The notes under the pieces: generated by a model | The model's input: the letters and a program-made list of their open reading frames with translations, nothing else | Database searches by the model: none | Told to the model about the DNA's origin: nothing | Assembly: GCA_020438795.1 (NCBI GenBank) | Contig: JAGQTY010000006.1 | Coordinates: 1 to 62,746, forward strand | DNA: 62,746 nucleotides | Source: Actinomycetota bacterium | Lineage (GTDB): Bacteria; Actinomycetota; Actinomycetes; S36-B12; GCA-2699445 | Reading direction: 5' to 3' | Part shown: positions 53,222 to 61,835 of the stretch, piece after piece | Numbering within the stretch: position 1 is the first letter of the stretch | Layout: each line of letters starts with the position of its first letter | Translations under genes and position numbers: made by a program

Positions 53222-54883
53222 TCAGGTCAGGACCGGCAACGACAGAGTCGAAGTCGCGCTGACCCGGTTGATGGACGGATCACCGGTGCACCGGTGCCGG
53301 AAACCCATGATGGCCGGGTGGCCGTCAGAGGTGTCGTCGGAGGCGATCACCAACCGGAGCCGGTGACCTCGGACGAAGCGTCTCGCGTTGGGCACCAGTG
53401 AGACCTCGTGCGTGTGCAGGGAACCCGGCTCACCCCTGGCAATCCGGGCCCAGCCTGCTGTGACATCGGTGGTCGTGCCGTCGGGGGCCACATCCTGCAG
53501 GGTCAGGATCCAGCTCACCTCTGGGGCGGTGATGCCAGCTTCCAGGGCAGCCGTTGCAGTGCCGACGAAGTCGAACGGCTCGGCCAGTGGCGCCGTGTCG
53601 TACTGCAGCAGATCCGGCAGGCCCGGAGCCTGCTGGCTCACGCCGCGGCCCCGGTGCCAGTACCGTCGCTCACCTTCCGTGGAGTGTGCCAGCACTCCGT
53701 CGGCGCTCAGTTGCCAGGACAACTCGCTCGTGTCCGGCGGTGGCCACTGCGGGGAGGTCAGGAACTCCTCGGTTCCCGGGAGCAGATACCGCACGGGCGG
53801 ACCGTCCATGATGCCGGTGTCGCGGTCCTTCAGCCAGTGGTCGAACCAGGCCAGCGCTTCGGTGTGCAGGCTCTCCCACGGCCAGGTCAGCCCGCCCGCG
53901 CCGAGCATGCCCATCCGCACTGGTGCGGTGGGAGAGAGCGCCTCCCACGTACGAAATGTGCTGGGCAGGTGCAGCGGCACGTTCTCCCAGTCACAGCCCA
54001 GGTACGTGGGGATGGTGCAGCCGGCCAGGCCCGGGAGCATGTCACGGCTGGCCCACCATTCGTCCTTGGTCTGATGGATGAGCGTCATCTCGTTCAGGAG
54101 ATCGAGCCAGGGCTGCTTCAGCTCGGTCTTCATCACCTTGCGGATGAGGGTCAGCGCCGCCTCTCCGTTCAGGTCTTCGAAGTGGCGGTGCAGCCGGGGC
54201 AGCCGCAGGAGCTTGGATGCCTGCTCCACCGGCCAGCTCCGGTAGTCGCCGGGATCCCGTTCGGCCATGGCGGCGACGCCGGCCAGCCAGGCCACGACGA
54301 ACGACTCACTGAGCAGATCGCCGTGCCAGACCGCCTCGTAGGGGTCGACCGTGGTCGCCACAGGGAAGATGGCCCGCAGGTGCTCGGGCCTCTCCACCGC
54401 GGCTGCGAGCTGAGTCATTGCGAAGTAGCTGATCCCGATCATGCCCACGCGGCCGTCGCACCAGTGCTGCGCCGCGGTCCACTCCACGAGGTCGGCGACA
54501 TCCTGTCGTTCAGTCTCATCCAGCCAGTTGAAGCGGCCCTGCGACCCGCCGGTGCCGCGGGTATTGGCGATCACGTGGGCATACCCACGAGGCACCCAGA
54601 AGTCGGTGGCTCCGGCCTCGACGAAGCCAAGGGGGGCGCCTGAGTTCTGGATCTGGCGTGGATAGCAGGAGACCGCCAGCAGTGCCGGAACGGGGGTGTT
54701 GATATCCGGGGTGAAGACGTCGGCCTGCAGCACGGTACCGTCGCGAACCACCACGTTCTGATCCGGAGTCAGCCGGATGCGATGTTCGGGCCGGGACAGG
54801 TTGCGGAAGGACCTGCCGGTGGTCTGCGGCCCGTTGAGCCGCCGCTGCCCGGGGCCGTCACCTGCCACTGCGTCAGCTCTCAT
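53222..54883 (-). CDS. CocE/NonD-family hydrolase (S15 Xaa-Pro dipeptidyl-peptidase type)
   Basis: 553 residues. Alpha/beta-hydrolase core with the nucleophile elbow VGMIGISYFAMTQ, preceded by VIANTRGTGGSQGRFNW and followed by the PTYLGCDWENVP region. The C-terminal jelly-roll part includes LVPNARRFVRGHRLRLVIASDD, typical of CocE-like esterases. It probably cleaves an ester or proline-containing peptide; the substrate is unknown. The cap-and-barrel layout is complete. The start ATG 54883 follows GGGAG. No signal peptide is visible. Confidence 0.85.
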   Translation of the reverse strand: MRADAVAGDGPGQRRLNGPQTTGRSFRNLSRPEHRIRLTPDQNVVVRDGTVLQADVFTPDINTPVPALLAVSCYPRQIQNSGAPLGFVEAGATDFWVPRGYAHVIANTRGTGGSQGRFNWLDETERQDVADLVEWTAAQHWCDGRVGMIGISYFAMTQLAAAVERPEHLRAIFPVATTVDPYEAVWHGDLLSESFVVAWLAGVAAMAERDPGDYRSWPVEQASKLLRLPRLHRHFEDLNGEAALTLIRKVMKTELKQPWLDLLNEMTLIHQTKDEWWASRDMLPGLAGCTIPTYLGCDWENVPLHLPSTFRTWEALSPTAPVRMGMLGAGGLTWPWESLHTEALAWFDHWLKDRDTGIMDGPPVRYLLPGTEEFLTSPQWPPPDTSELSWQLSADGVLAHSTEGERRYWHRGRGVSQQAPGLPDLLQYDTAPLAEPFDFVGTATAALEAGITAPEVSWILTLQDVAPDGTTTDVTAGWARIARGEPGSLHTHEVSLVPNARRFVRGHRLRLVIASDDTSDGHPAIMGFRHRCTGDPSINRVSATSTLSLPVLT

Positions 54884-54953
54884 CCGGCTCCCGCCCTAGC
54901 CCTCCTGCACTCGGACCTACCCTGGTGCAGTCCCTGGGCTCACGCAACTGGTG

Positions 54954-55769
54954 TCAGGCTCCTGCCGTGGGCGCCACGAAGAGGCTCTGGGCCCCGGTGC
55001 CGATGCCGCCGTCCCGGTCACCCAGGGTGCTGCTGGCGAGGCCCACTCCCTGCGGGTCCAGCGCTGTGCTGGCCGCCATCCAGATCGACTCACCGACCGG
55101 CTCCCGGACCAGGTGCACGGTCAGGTCGGTGTTGACGAATGTGACCCGTCGTGGATCGGCCACTGCGGAGATGCCGTTGCCCGAGTCCGCTATGAGGAGC
55201 ACGCGTTCCACCGGGCGCCATGGTGTGTCCGGCAGCAACGGGAGGAGCGCCCGGGTCCACACGGTCGCCGGGCCGGGTTCGTGGAAGATGCCCTCGACCC
55301 AGCTCCATTCGACCGACCGCAGATACCCGCCGCCCCAGCGATCCGGCACCACCACTTCGCCAGCCGTGGGCGCTTCGCCCAGTGGCGTCCGGGGGATCGC
55401 GACCTCGGCACGGCGGCTCACCCAGCACCGGGCGCTGAGCAGTGTGTGTTCCTCGTTCCGCAGTTGCACCTCGACCAGGCCGATCCTTGCACCGGAACGA
55501 AGGGTGCGGACCTCGGCTGACACTTCACCGACGGGTATCGGTCGCAGGATGTCGGCGCTGAACCGGGTGAGGAGGCCATTGCTCGGGAGTCCCATATCCG
55601 GGTCCGCGATGGCTGCTGCGACGAGATGACCGACGAGGGCCGATGGGGGACCAGCGTGCATGAACTGATCGGACCACGGCCCAGAAGTCGCATCAGTTCC
55701 CAGGAATCGCGCGGACAGGCTGACGCCGCCGGTCAACGGGCTGAGTTGTTGGAAGAAGGCTTCGGCCAC
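54954..55769 (-). CDS. Thioesterase-like (TesB/HotDog) protein
   Basis: 271 residues with two HotDog-type halves. The first half contains GPWSDQFMHAGPPSALVGHLVAAAI and RFSADILRPIPVGEVSAEV; the second contains VTFVNTDLTVHLVREPVGESIWM and GVGLASSTLGDRDG, where the catalytic Asp/Thr pair of TesB would lie. Acyl-CoA hydrolysis is the family activity. GTG 55769 lies 6 nt from a minus-strand -10 TACCGT (55776-55781); the frame extending to 55916 is not coding. Confidence 0.75.
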   Translation of the reverse strand: MAEAFFQQLSPLTGGVSLSARFLGTDATSGPWSDQFMHAGPPSALVGHLVAAAIADPDMGLPSNGLLTRFSADILRPIPVGEVSAEVRTLRSGARIGLVEVQLRNEEHTLLSARCWVSRRAEVAIPRTPLGEAPTAGEVVVPDRWGGGYLRSVEWSWVEGIFHEPGPATVWTRALLPLLPDTPWRPVERVLLIADSGNGISAVADPRRVTFVNTDLTVHLVREPVGESIWMAASTALDPQGVGLASSTLGDRDGGIGTGAQSLFVAPTAGA

Positions 55770-55901
55770 GTTGCCACGGTATCGGAGCTTCGGCAGCGAG
55801 AACGAGGTGTTGGAGGGGCCCCGCTGTCGGCGACCATGAACACGGAGCCCACAATGGGCATCGGGTTCGCCCGGACCGGGCGCCGCAGCGGGGCGGGAGT
55901 C

Positions 55902-56354
55902 ATGCACACAACACAAGCAGGGGCCGGAGCCGCGATCCTGATCCAGATCGCCGTGACCTTCCTGTGGCTCGGCATGGTGCTGGCCATCTCCTTCATGGAA
56001 GCGCCGCTGAAGTTCCGGGCACCGGGCGTCACGGTACCCATCGGGCTCGGGATCGGCCGCCTCGTTTTCCGGGCCCTCAACGGTGTCGAGGCCGCGCTGG
56101 CACTGCTGCTGGGAGTGATCTGGGTGCTGTCTTGGCCGCAGTACAACGGTTCGTTCTTCGTGATGGGTGCGGTCGTCTGCCTACTGCTCCAGGTGGTGGC
56201 CGTCCGACCTGCACTGACTCGCAGGTCCGACGCGGTTCTGGCGGGCGAGGACTCGCCGAGATCCCGGGCACATCATGTCTATGTACTGCTCGAGCTGCTG
56301 AAGGTCGCAGCACTGGCCAGTGGTGGGGTGCTACTGCTGGTGTCTCTCGGCTGA
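55902..56354 (+). CDS. Four-helix membrane protein, unknown function
   Basis: 150 residues and about four hydrophobic helices (ILIQIAVTFLWLGMVLAISF, GVEAALALLLGVIWVLSW, SFFVMGAVVCLLLQVVAVRP, VAALASGGVLLLVSLG) joined by MEAPLKFRAPGVTVPIGLGIGR. The MEAPLKF segment recalls small DUF4149/TMEM205-like proteins, but I would not insist. ATG 55902 follows GGGAG; the open frame reaching 55626 overlaps the divergent thioesterase and is not coding. Confidence 0.6.
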   Translation: MHTTQAGAGAAILIQIAVTFLWLGMVLAISFMEAPLKFRAPGVTVPIGLGIGRLVFRALNGVEAALALLLGVIWVLSWPQYNGSFFVMGAVVCLLLQVVAVRPALTRRSDAVLAGEDSPRSRAHHVYVLLELLKVAALASGGVLLLVSLG

Positions 56355-56367
56355 CCGGGTGCGGCCC

Positions 56368-57234
56368 TCAGCTCGTGAAGTACTCCCGTTTGCTGTCGAT
56401 CCACTGGCTCACCGACATAGGTGCCTGTCCGGTCACCTGCTCGACCGTGTCCGTGACCAGCGCTGCCCGGCCCTCCTTCCACGCTCTCAGATGGCACAGG
56501 ACGTTCGTCTCGAGGGATTCCTGGTCGGGAAAGATGCCGAATTCCAGCAGCAGCTCACTGTAGTCAGCCTCACTCAGATCCTGGTAGTCCAGATCAAGGC
56601 CGAGCACTGCTGCGAAATCCGCCACCACGTCGGCCATGGTCTCTGCGCGGGGACCGGTGCATTCGTAGTTCTTCGACTCGTGGCCCTCGCCGAGCACGAC
56701 CGCGGCGATCACACGCGCAACGTCCTCCAGAGCCACGAAGCCGACTTTCCCGTCACCGGACATGCCGACGATGCTTCCGTTGGGCAGCTGGGTCTTGAAC
56801 GGCAGGAGTGAGGTCTCCATCACCGAGTTCGGCGAGACGAGGGTCCAGGGCAGCCCACTGGCCTTGAGATGCTCGATCGCCGCGAGGTGCATGCTGTCGA
56901 GATGGTCGCCCTGGTGCTTGACGGCACCGTAGATGTCGATGACGTGGGGGGTCCCGTTCGCCGTGCAGGCATCGATCACCGCTGTCTCGCGCGCAGTGAT
57001 GTGGTCATCCATCGGGCTGGTCAGGAAGACGTGGGTCACGTCGCGGGTGGGTTCGGCCAGTGTCTCCGGGTGGTCCATGTCTGCGACGACCACTTCGATG
57101 TTGTCAGCCTCGACGTCGAACTTGGCGGGATCCCGCACCATGACCCGAAGGGCAATATCCTCGCGGCCTTTGAGCTGGTCGATGAGGGCCCGTCCGAACA
57201 TGCCGTTGCCTGTGGTCACCAGAAGTCGTTTCAT
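56368..57234 (-). CDS. NmrA/SDR-like NAD(P)-binding protein
   Basis: 288 residues. Rossmann start MKRLLVTTGNGMFGRALIDQL with GxxGxxG-like turn, then RVMVRDPAKF, VVADMDHPETL, VFLTSPMDDHI and IDIYGAVKHQGDH. The Tyr-Lys catalytic pair of classical SDRs is replaced by the Y-x-x-x-K-like stretch YGAVKH, and the C-terminal half resembles NmrA quinone/NADP sensors. It may be a reductase or a redox sensor. It faces the HLD-like gene from a shared 115-nt region; a weak -10 CAGAAT lies 7 nt from the start. Confidence 0.75.
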   Translation of the reverse strand: MKRLLVTTGNGMFGRALIDQLKGREDIALRVMVRDPAKFDVEADNIEVVVADMDHPETLAEPTRDVTHVFLTSPMDDHITARETAVIDACTANGTPHVIDIYGAVKHQGDHLDSMHLAAIEHLKASGLPWTLVSPNSVMETSLLPFKTQLPNGSIVGMSGDGKVGFVALEDVARVIAAVVLGEGHESKNYECTGPRAETMADVVADFAAVLGLDLDYQDLSEADYSELLLEFGIFPDQESLETNVLCHLRAWKEGRAALVTDTVEQVTGQAPMSVSQWIDSKREYFTS

Positions 57235-57336
57235 ACAGCTGATTCTGGCAGCCACGCCACCACGTTGCTTGGCTGTGGCTGGATAAGGCCCTCGGCAAAG
57301 GAGTGAGCAGCTGCTGGCGGCCTGTCGGCCTGGCGA

Positions 57337-57342
57337 TAGGCT
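57337..57342 (+). promoter_or_regulatory. -10 box TAGGCT for leaderless dehalogenase-like gene
   Basis: TAGGCT, 7 nt, ATG 57350. Confidence 0.5.
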
Positions 57343-57349
57343 CTCAGAC

Positions 57350-58255
57350 ATGCTGACTGATGGTGTGCGGCCCGACTGGTTCGATGCACGACTCTTCCCG
57401 GTGGAATCCCGCTGGCTGGACGTGGATGGCTGTTCGATCCACTACGTCGATGAGGGGTCCGGCCCCACGCTGCTGATGCTGCACGGCAACCCGACATGGA
57501 GTTTCCTCTACCGCCGGCTCATCGCGGGGCTGGCCGACCGGTTCCGGTGCGTTGCCCTGGACTATCCGGGGTTCGGGCTATCGGGCGCCAGAGCGGGGTA
57601 CGGCTTCACTCCGCAGGAGCACGCTGCAGTGGTGACATCCTTCGTACGCGAGCTCGACCTTCGTGACGCCACGCCGATCGTGCAGGACTGGGGTGGTCCG
57701 ATCGGGCTGAGCGCAGTGCTGGCGGACCGGGATCGTTACTCGAGACTGATCATCGGCAACACCTGGGCCTGGCCGATGTCCACGATCAAGATGCAGGTCT
57801 TCAGTGAGCTGATGGGCGGCTCGGTCACGGGTGGGTTGATGAGTCGCAGGTTCAACGCCTTCGTGGGCCAGATCATCCCAAGATCCATGCGCCGCCGCGA
57901 ACTCACAGATGCCGAGATGGCCATGTACCGCGGCCCGTTCCCGACTGATGAATCACGAGTACCGGTGCAGGTGTTCCCCCGTGAGATCACCAAGGCGAAG
58001 ACGCTGCTGGCCGAACTGGCGGACCGGGCGGACAGCTACGCCGACCTGCCCACACTGCTGCTGTGGGCCGACGCAGACATCGCCTTCGGGCCTTCGGAGT
58101 TCAGCCGCTGGAACCTCGTGCTTGACGACGTCCGTCCGTATGTCCTGCACGGAGCGGGTCACTACTGGCAGGACGACGCGGGTGAGGAGGCAGCACTGGC
58201 CATCAGATCCTGGTGGGACGGGGCGCTGGTGCTTGGTGACGATCCGGTGGCGTAG
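57350..58255 (+). CDS. Haloalkane dehalogenase-like alpha/beta hydrolase
   Basis: 301 residues. The oxyanion/halide loop is MLHGNPTWSFLYRR with the halide-binding Asn, and the nucleophile elbow is IVQDWGGPIGLS, in which Asp replaces Ser and is followed by the halide-binding Trp. NTWAWP follows the nucleophile strand, LLLWADADIAFG supplies the candidate acid, and HGAGHYWQDD the catalytic His. This set is diagnostic of haloalkane dehalogenases, which convert halo-alkanes to alcohols and halide. The NTWxWP region resembles HLD-III members. The substrate is unknown. Confidence 0.78.
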   Translation: MLTDGVRPDWFDARLFPVESRWLDVDGCSIHYVDEGSGPTLLMLHGNPTWSFLYRRLIAGLADRFRCVALDYPGFGLSGARAGYGFTPQEHAAVVTSFVRELDLRDATPIVQDWGGPIGLSAVLADRDRYSRLIIGNTWAWPMSTIKMQVFSELMGGSVTGGLMSRRFNAFVGQIIPRSMRRRELTDAEMAMYRGPFPTDESRVPVQVFPREITKAKTLLAELADRADSYADLPTLLLWADADIAFGPSEFSRWNLVLDDVRPYVLHGAGHYWQDDAGEEAALAIRSWWDGALVLGDDPVA

Positions 58256-58338
58256 CCCATCGTCGCGATCCCTTCAGGAAGTCGCGGGGATTGGCCGCTT
58301 CCGAGGGGCTCGGTATCGTGGAAGGACAGGAGGATTTC

Positions 58339-58923
58339 GTGCTGAACCCGTTCACAGTCCGCAAGATCATGAAGAAGGGCCGACCGGCCCAGGCCCGCGT
58401 CATCTCCATGACCACGCCGGCTCGGGGTGCCTCGAAGTTCAACCTCGGCATGACTCTCGAGGTGCACCTGCCGGGGCAGCCGCCCTATGAGGTTGAGGAC
58501 CAGTGGATCGTTTCGGCCGACACCCCGCTCGGCTTCGGCATGATGCTGCCCGTACGGGTACATCCGAGCGACAACGACAAGCTCGCCATCGACTGGGACG
58601 CCCACCGGGCCGAACAGCATCGTGTCAAGGAGCAGCGGCGACAGGCGCTGTCACAACAGCCACCTGTCGGCTCCGGGCAGTCCGGCACGCAGGATCCATT
58701 CGCTGGTCAGGTGGATGCCCAGGTGATCGATACCCGCAACAATCCCGAACTGCGGGCACAGGTGCTGAAGTCCTTCGGCATCGACGATCCCGGCCCAGCA
58801 TCGTCGTCAGCGTCCGATCCGACGCTGGCGGCGCTTGAGAAGCTTGCCGCTCTGCGGGACGCCGGCGTGCTCACCACCGAGGAGTTCGAGGCTCAGAAGC
58901 GAAGAATCCTCGACAACAGCTGA
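58339..58923 (+). CDS. SHOCT-domain protein
   Basis: 194 residues. N-terminal beta-rich domain (AQARVISMTTPARGASKFNL ... VEDQWIVSADTPLGFG), Gln/Pro linker, and a C-terminal SHOCT motif (LEKLAALRDAGVLTTEEFEAQKRRIL), a short helical oligomerisation element. No catalytic motif. GTG 58339 has AGGAGG upstream and is preferred to 58291. The role is unknown. A strong hairpin follows. Confidence 0.7.
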   Translation: MLNPFTVRKIMKKGRPAQARVISMTTPARGASKFNLGMTLEVHLPGQPPYEVEDQWIVSADTPLGFGMMLPVRVHPSDNDKLAIDWDAHRAEQHRVKEQRRQALSQQPPVGSGQSGTQDPFAGQVDAQVIDTRNNPELRAQVLKSFGIDDPGPASSSASDPTLAALEKLAALRDAGVLTTEEFEAQKRRILDNS

Positions 58924-58993
58924 CCGGCGGCAGTCGGCCCTTGTCGGCGCTGCCGTTCGTTCCGGTGGCTGGAGGAACCGTCCCCAAACACAG

Positions 58994-59027
58994 CGAGGTC
59001 GCCGGAGGAGTTCCTCCGGCGACCTCG
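58994..59027. terminator. Bidirectional terminator hairpin
   Basis: Perfect 16-bp stem CGAGGTCGCCGGAGGA with complement and a GT loop, between two convergent genes. Confidence 0.82.
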
Positions 59028-59043
59028 ACGCTTTGTGATGGGC

Positions 59044-59247
59044 CTACTTGTTCAGGCGCCCAGCCATCCCGTCGGCGGCGGCGACGAGCTTGTTCACGCC
59101 ACCTGCCATCAGGTTGAGCGACCCGCTCAGTGCATCGATCTGGCTCTTGGTGATGTTGGAGCCGCTGTCGATCATCGCAGCACCGGCATCGGTGATCTTC
59201 TCGCCCGCGCCCTGGATCACGTCGGTCAGTTCCTGTTGTGAAGCCAT
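59044..59247 (-). CDS. Small amphipathic helical protein, unknown function
   Basis: 67 residues, MASQQELTDVIQGAGEKITD at the start, then Ala/Gly-rich helices with a regular spacing of small residues (AGAAMIDSGSNITKSQIDAL, GSLNLMAGGVNKLVAAADG). It looks like a four-helix or phasin-like small protein. ATG 59247 is preferred over 59253 because AGGAA is then correctly spaced. No signal peptide. I recognise no family. Confidence 0.55.
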   Translation of the reverse strand: MASQQELTDVIQGAGEKITDAGAAMIDSGSNITKSQIDALSGSLNLMAGGVNKLVAAADGMAGRLNK

Positions 59248-59537
59248 TGTCATTTCCTATCTCTCGTCCGGGTGTCCCTGTAACCTCCCGGCTGCTCAGG
59301 TTGTGCCCGTGCGGGTGGCAGCGATGCTGGATCCGGATGCCAATGATCGGCCGGGCCGGTTGTTGTCCCGGCGCAAAGGCGGTGGTCAACCGGGACCGAT
59401 GGGAGTGGTGTCGATCCGCTGTGGCGCGCCGGGAGTGGGCCCTCCGCGCACTACACTGGAGGTGGTCAACGCCGACGCCGGGTGCACTGGCGAGTGCGTG
59501 CCTCTGAGCTCGCCGCAGCATTGGTTGGGAGGGGAAC
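59248..59537. other. Non-coding gap between divergent small genes
   Basis: 290 nt. One possible -10 TACACT for the plus strand near 59452 (before the lipoprotein at 59538). I see no ORF, hairpin or repeat here that I would defend. Confidence 0.5.
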
Positions 59538-59900
59538 ATGAACAGAGTTCTCGTTGCGCTGGCAGGTCTGCTGGCTGCGCTGTTGCTGGGTAGTTGTGCC
59601 TCGGAGGAGTCAACGACGGTCTCCGACCCATTCACGGGTGAGTGGGAATCGACGGGAGGCGAGAGGATCGCGCTCATCGTCAGCCCCGCGACGGACGGCG
59701 ACTATCCGGTGCAGATCAAGGGTGGTTCCGTCGATCTGTCACTCACCGCCAAGCAGTCCGGTGAGGGTGTGTACAAGGCGGAACCTGACTCGGGTTCGGT
59801 ATGGACGTTCCGGCTCGTGGGTGACGACCTGCTCACGGCCACAGCGGCACCCAAGGGTGGCACATCAGCGACCACCAGCTTCAAGAAGGTGCAGGGGTAG
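59538..59900 (+). CDS. Small lipoprotein, unknown function
   Basis: 120 residues. Signal peptide with lipobox LLGSC (Cys about residue 20), then a single beta-rich domain (PFTGEWESTGGERIALIVSP ... VDLSLTAKQSGEGVYKAEPD ... WTFRLVGDDLLTA), like short lipocalin-like envelope lipoproteins. The ATG follows GGGAGGGG. No cysteine besides the lipid one. Confidence 0.7.
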   Translation: MNRVLVALAGLLAALLLGSCASEESTTVSDPFTGEWESTGGERIALIVSPATDGDYPVQIKGGSVDLSLTAKQSGEGVYKAEPDSGSVWTFRLVGDDLLTATAAPKGGTSATTSFKKVQG

Positions 59901-60032
59901 CCAGGGCCCGCGGGCCGCGGTGGAGGACCGGAGCTTGCCACGAGGTGCAGCCGGTACCGGCGGGTGAGTCATGGTGCTTGACCTTGCATCCGCAGTCAGG
60001 GCCTCCTAGCGTGGCATTGAGGTGAGGTTGAG

Positions 60033-60341
60033 ATGGCAGAGAACGAGCATGCCGACTGGCAGCAGGTCGGGGCCGCATTCAGGGCGTTCGGCGACCAGCT
60101 CTCCGCTGCAGTCAAGTCTGAGGCCGCCGATGAGGGCAGGGACGCGAAGCAGCAACTGATGGATGCACTCAGTGGGCTCAAGGAGGTTGCCAACGATCCG
60201 GAAGCGACCGGACAGTTGAAATCAGCGACCACCCAGCTGCTTGACGCTATCGCCACGGAGGTCATGGTCGGTAAGGACGCCCTCTCCGACCAGATCAACA
60301 AGCCGCCCCGAAGCGATCAGCAGAGCGAAGACGACCGCTAG
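60033..60341 (+). CDS. Small helical protein, unknown function
   Basis: 102 residues, almost all helical and charged (WQQVGAAFRAFGDQLSAAVK, KQQLMDALSGLKEVANDPEA, QLKSATTQLLDAIATEVMVG), with a disordered charged end. Tryptophan near the N-terminus, no Cys, no membrane segment. A TGAGGTTGAG site precedes the ATG. The heptad pattern suggests oligomerisation. Not recognised. Confidence 0.55.
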   Translation: MAENEHADWQQVGAAFRAFGDQLSAAVKSEAADEGRDAKQQLMDALSGLKEVANDPEATGQLKSATTQLLDAIATEVMVGKDALSDQINKPPRSDQQSEDDR

Positions 60342-60351
60342 GTGTTCTGGC

Positions 60352-60390
60352 CGACGAACCCGACCGGGCAGTGCCTGCCTCGGGTCGTCG
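60352..60390. terminator. Hairpin between convergent genes
   Basis: CGACGAACCCGA pairs with TCGGGTCGTCG with one bulged A. It separates the small helical protein from the DUF1254-like gene. Confidence 0.6.
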
Positions 60391-60400
60391 CACTCTGGTG

Positions 60401-61714
60401 TCAGCCGACCCGCTGGATCGCCGGCAACTGGTAGCTCCCGTCAAGGATGGGTGCCGCAGGCAGGTACATGCGCATGATCGGGCGGAACGTGCCGAGCGGT
60501 GTCGGCAGCCAGTTCGCAACATGCTCTTCGGCGGGACGATCGTGCTGCAGGTAGAGCGTCAGCGACCCGTCGTCGCCGTAGACCAGTCCCGGCGTCCGGT
60601 CGCCGATGGAGTAGCGCTCAATGGGGTTGGCGACCAGGTAGAACTTGTCTGCGTCGTACATGGTCAGTGACCAGAAGGCATTGACGGGCGGCGGCTGTTC
60701 GAGATGCAGTTCGTAGCGATGAGCGCCGTCGAGCGGTTCATCGTTCTCGTCAAGGAACACCTGGGCGTACACCGCTTCGTAGCCGTGGTTTCCCCACAGC
60801 CCCACCCGCGCAGCGGCGGACCGCGCGATGTGAGCGAAACTGCGGTCGCCGAACCGCCATTCCTCGGCGTCAACGGTGCCGAGCTCATAGTGGTCGAGGT
60901 TGTAGTCGAAGACGTGAGTGCCCACCGTCCAGCCGTTGACGGCGAAGTCGGTGGACTTGATCAGCTGCTCCAGACGATCGGCCCCGTCACGCTGGGCCTG
61001 CAGCAGGGTGCGCTTGAAGTTGGGATCCGGGTCCACGTACGGGCTGTCGGCATCGAGAATGCCGGTGGCCCGGAAGCTCCCCAGGATCTCATCCTCCTCG
61101 GCACTCGGCGGGAATGCGGCGATGGAGACCCGCAGGCGCTCCCAGAACACCAGATCAGGATCGCTGGCCCGATCGGTCTGGGGAAGACCGATCGGGGGCT
61201 GCTCCGGGAGATCGAGTCGCAGTCCGTCCTGAAACGCGCGCGCGGCGCCCAGATCCTCAGCGCTTGCCACGGCGACACGACCAACGATGGCGAACAGCCC
61301 GGTCGGTGCCACGATGGTGTGCTCGTCGCCATCACGCTCGTCCTCGGTCGCCACTATCCTGAAGCTGCCGGCACCCAGGCCGGTAGTGCGAGTACCGATG
61401 TAGGCGAAGTTGTTGGTCCAAGCATCGACGAACTGCAGGACGTAGTACCGGTCGGTCGCCGGAACGTGCAGTGTCACCGGACCGCTACGGACGTCCACCA
61501 CAGCGATCGAGTAGAGCGTGTCGTTGTTGGGCGTCACGAACTCATATTCCGGCGACGACAGTTCTCTGCTGTGCCCGAACGTGCCGATCTCACCCGACCC
61601 ATGCGTGAGCGAAACCTTGCCCTGCAGCAACTTCTCGAACTCGTCGAGGTTGTAGAGCAGGGGGTAGCCGTAGTTGTAGGCGCCGATCGCTGTCTCGAGG
61701 TCGACCTCAGGCAT
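60401..61714 (-). CDS. DUF1254/DUF1214-domain protein
   Basis: 437 residues in two parts. The N-terminal DUF1254 half begins AIGAYNYGYPLLY and includes SPEYEFVTPNNDTLYSIAVVDVR and TLHVPATDRYYVLQFVDAWT. The C-terminal DUF1214 half contains WGNHGYEAVYAQVFLDENDEPLDGAHRYELH and PPPVNAFWSLTMYDADKF. The family is widespread but its activity is not established. No signal peptide here. ATG 61714 follows GGAAGG; the long upstream frame to 62011 overlaps the divergent thioesterase and is not coding. Confidence 0.85.
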   Translation of the reverse strand: MPEVDLETAIGAYNYGYPLLYNLDEFEKLLQGKVSLTHGSGEIGTFGHSRELSSPEYEFVTPNNDTLYSIAVVDVRSGPVTLHVPATDRYYVLQFVDAWTNNFAYIGTRTTGLGAGSFRIVATEDERDGDEHTIVAPTGLFAIVGRVAVASAEDLGAARAFQDGLRLDLPEQPPIGLPQTDRASDPDLVFWERLRVSIAAFPPSAEEDEILGSFRATGILDADSPYVDPDPNFKRTLLQAQRDGADRLEQLIKSTDFAVNGWTVGTHVFDYNLDHYELGTVDAEEWRFGDRSFAHIARSAAARVGLWGNHGYEAVYAQVFLDENDEPLDGAHRYELHLEQPPPVNAFWSLTMYDADKFYLVANPIERYSIGDRTPGLVYGDDGSLTLYLQHDRPAEEHVANWLPTPLGTFRPIMRMYLPAAPILDGSYQLPAIQRVG

Positions 61715-61823
61715 CACACGTCCTTCCGGGTTGGATACCAACCCTACCGATATCAGCGCAATCCGATGTCCTCGGCGTCCGCCTCCCTGCCGAAGATCGA
61801 GGGGCGCAGTCACCCGATCTGGG

Positions 61824-61829
61824 TAGCAT
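61824..61829 (+). promoter_or_regulatory. -10 box TAGCAT for leaderless thioesterase gene
   Basis: TAGCAT, 6 nt, ATG 61836. Confidence 0.55.
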
Positions 61830-61835
61830 CGGACC

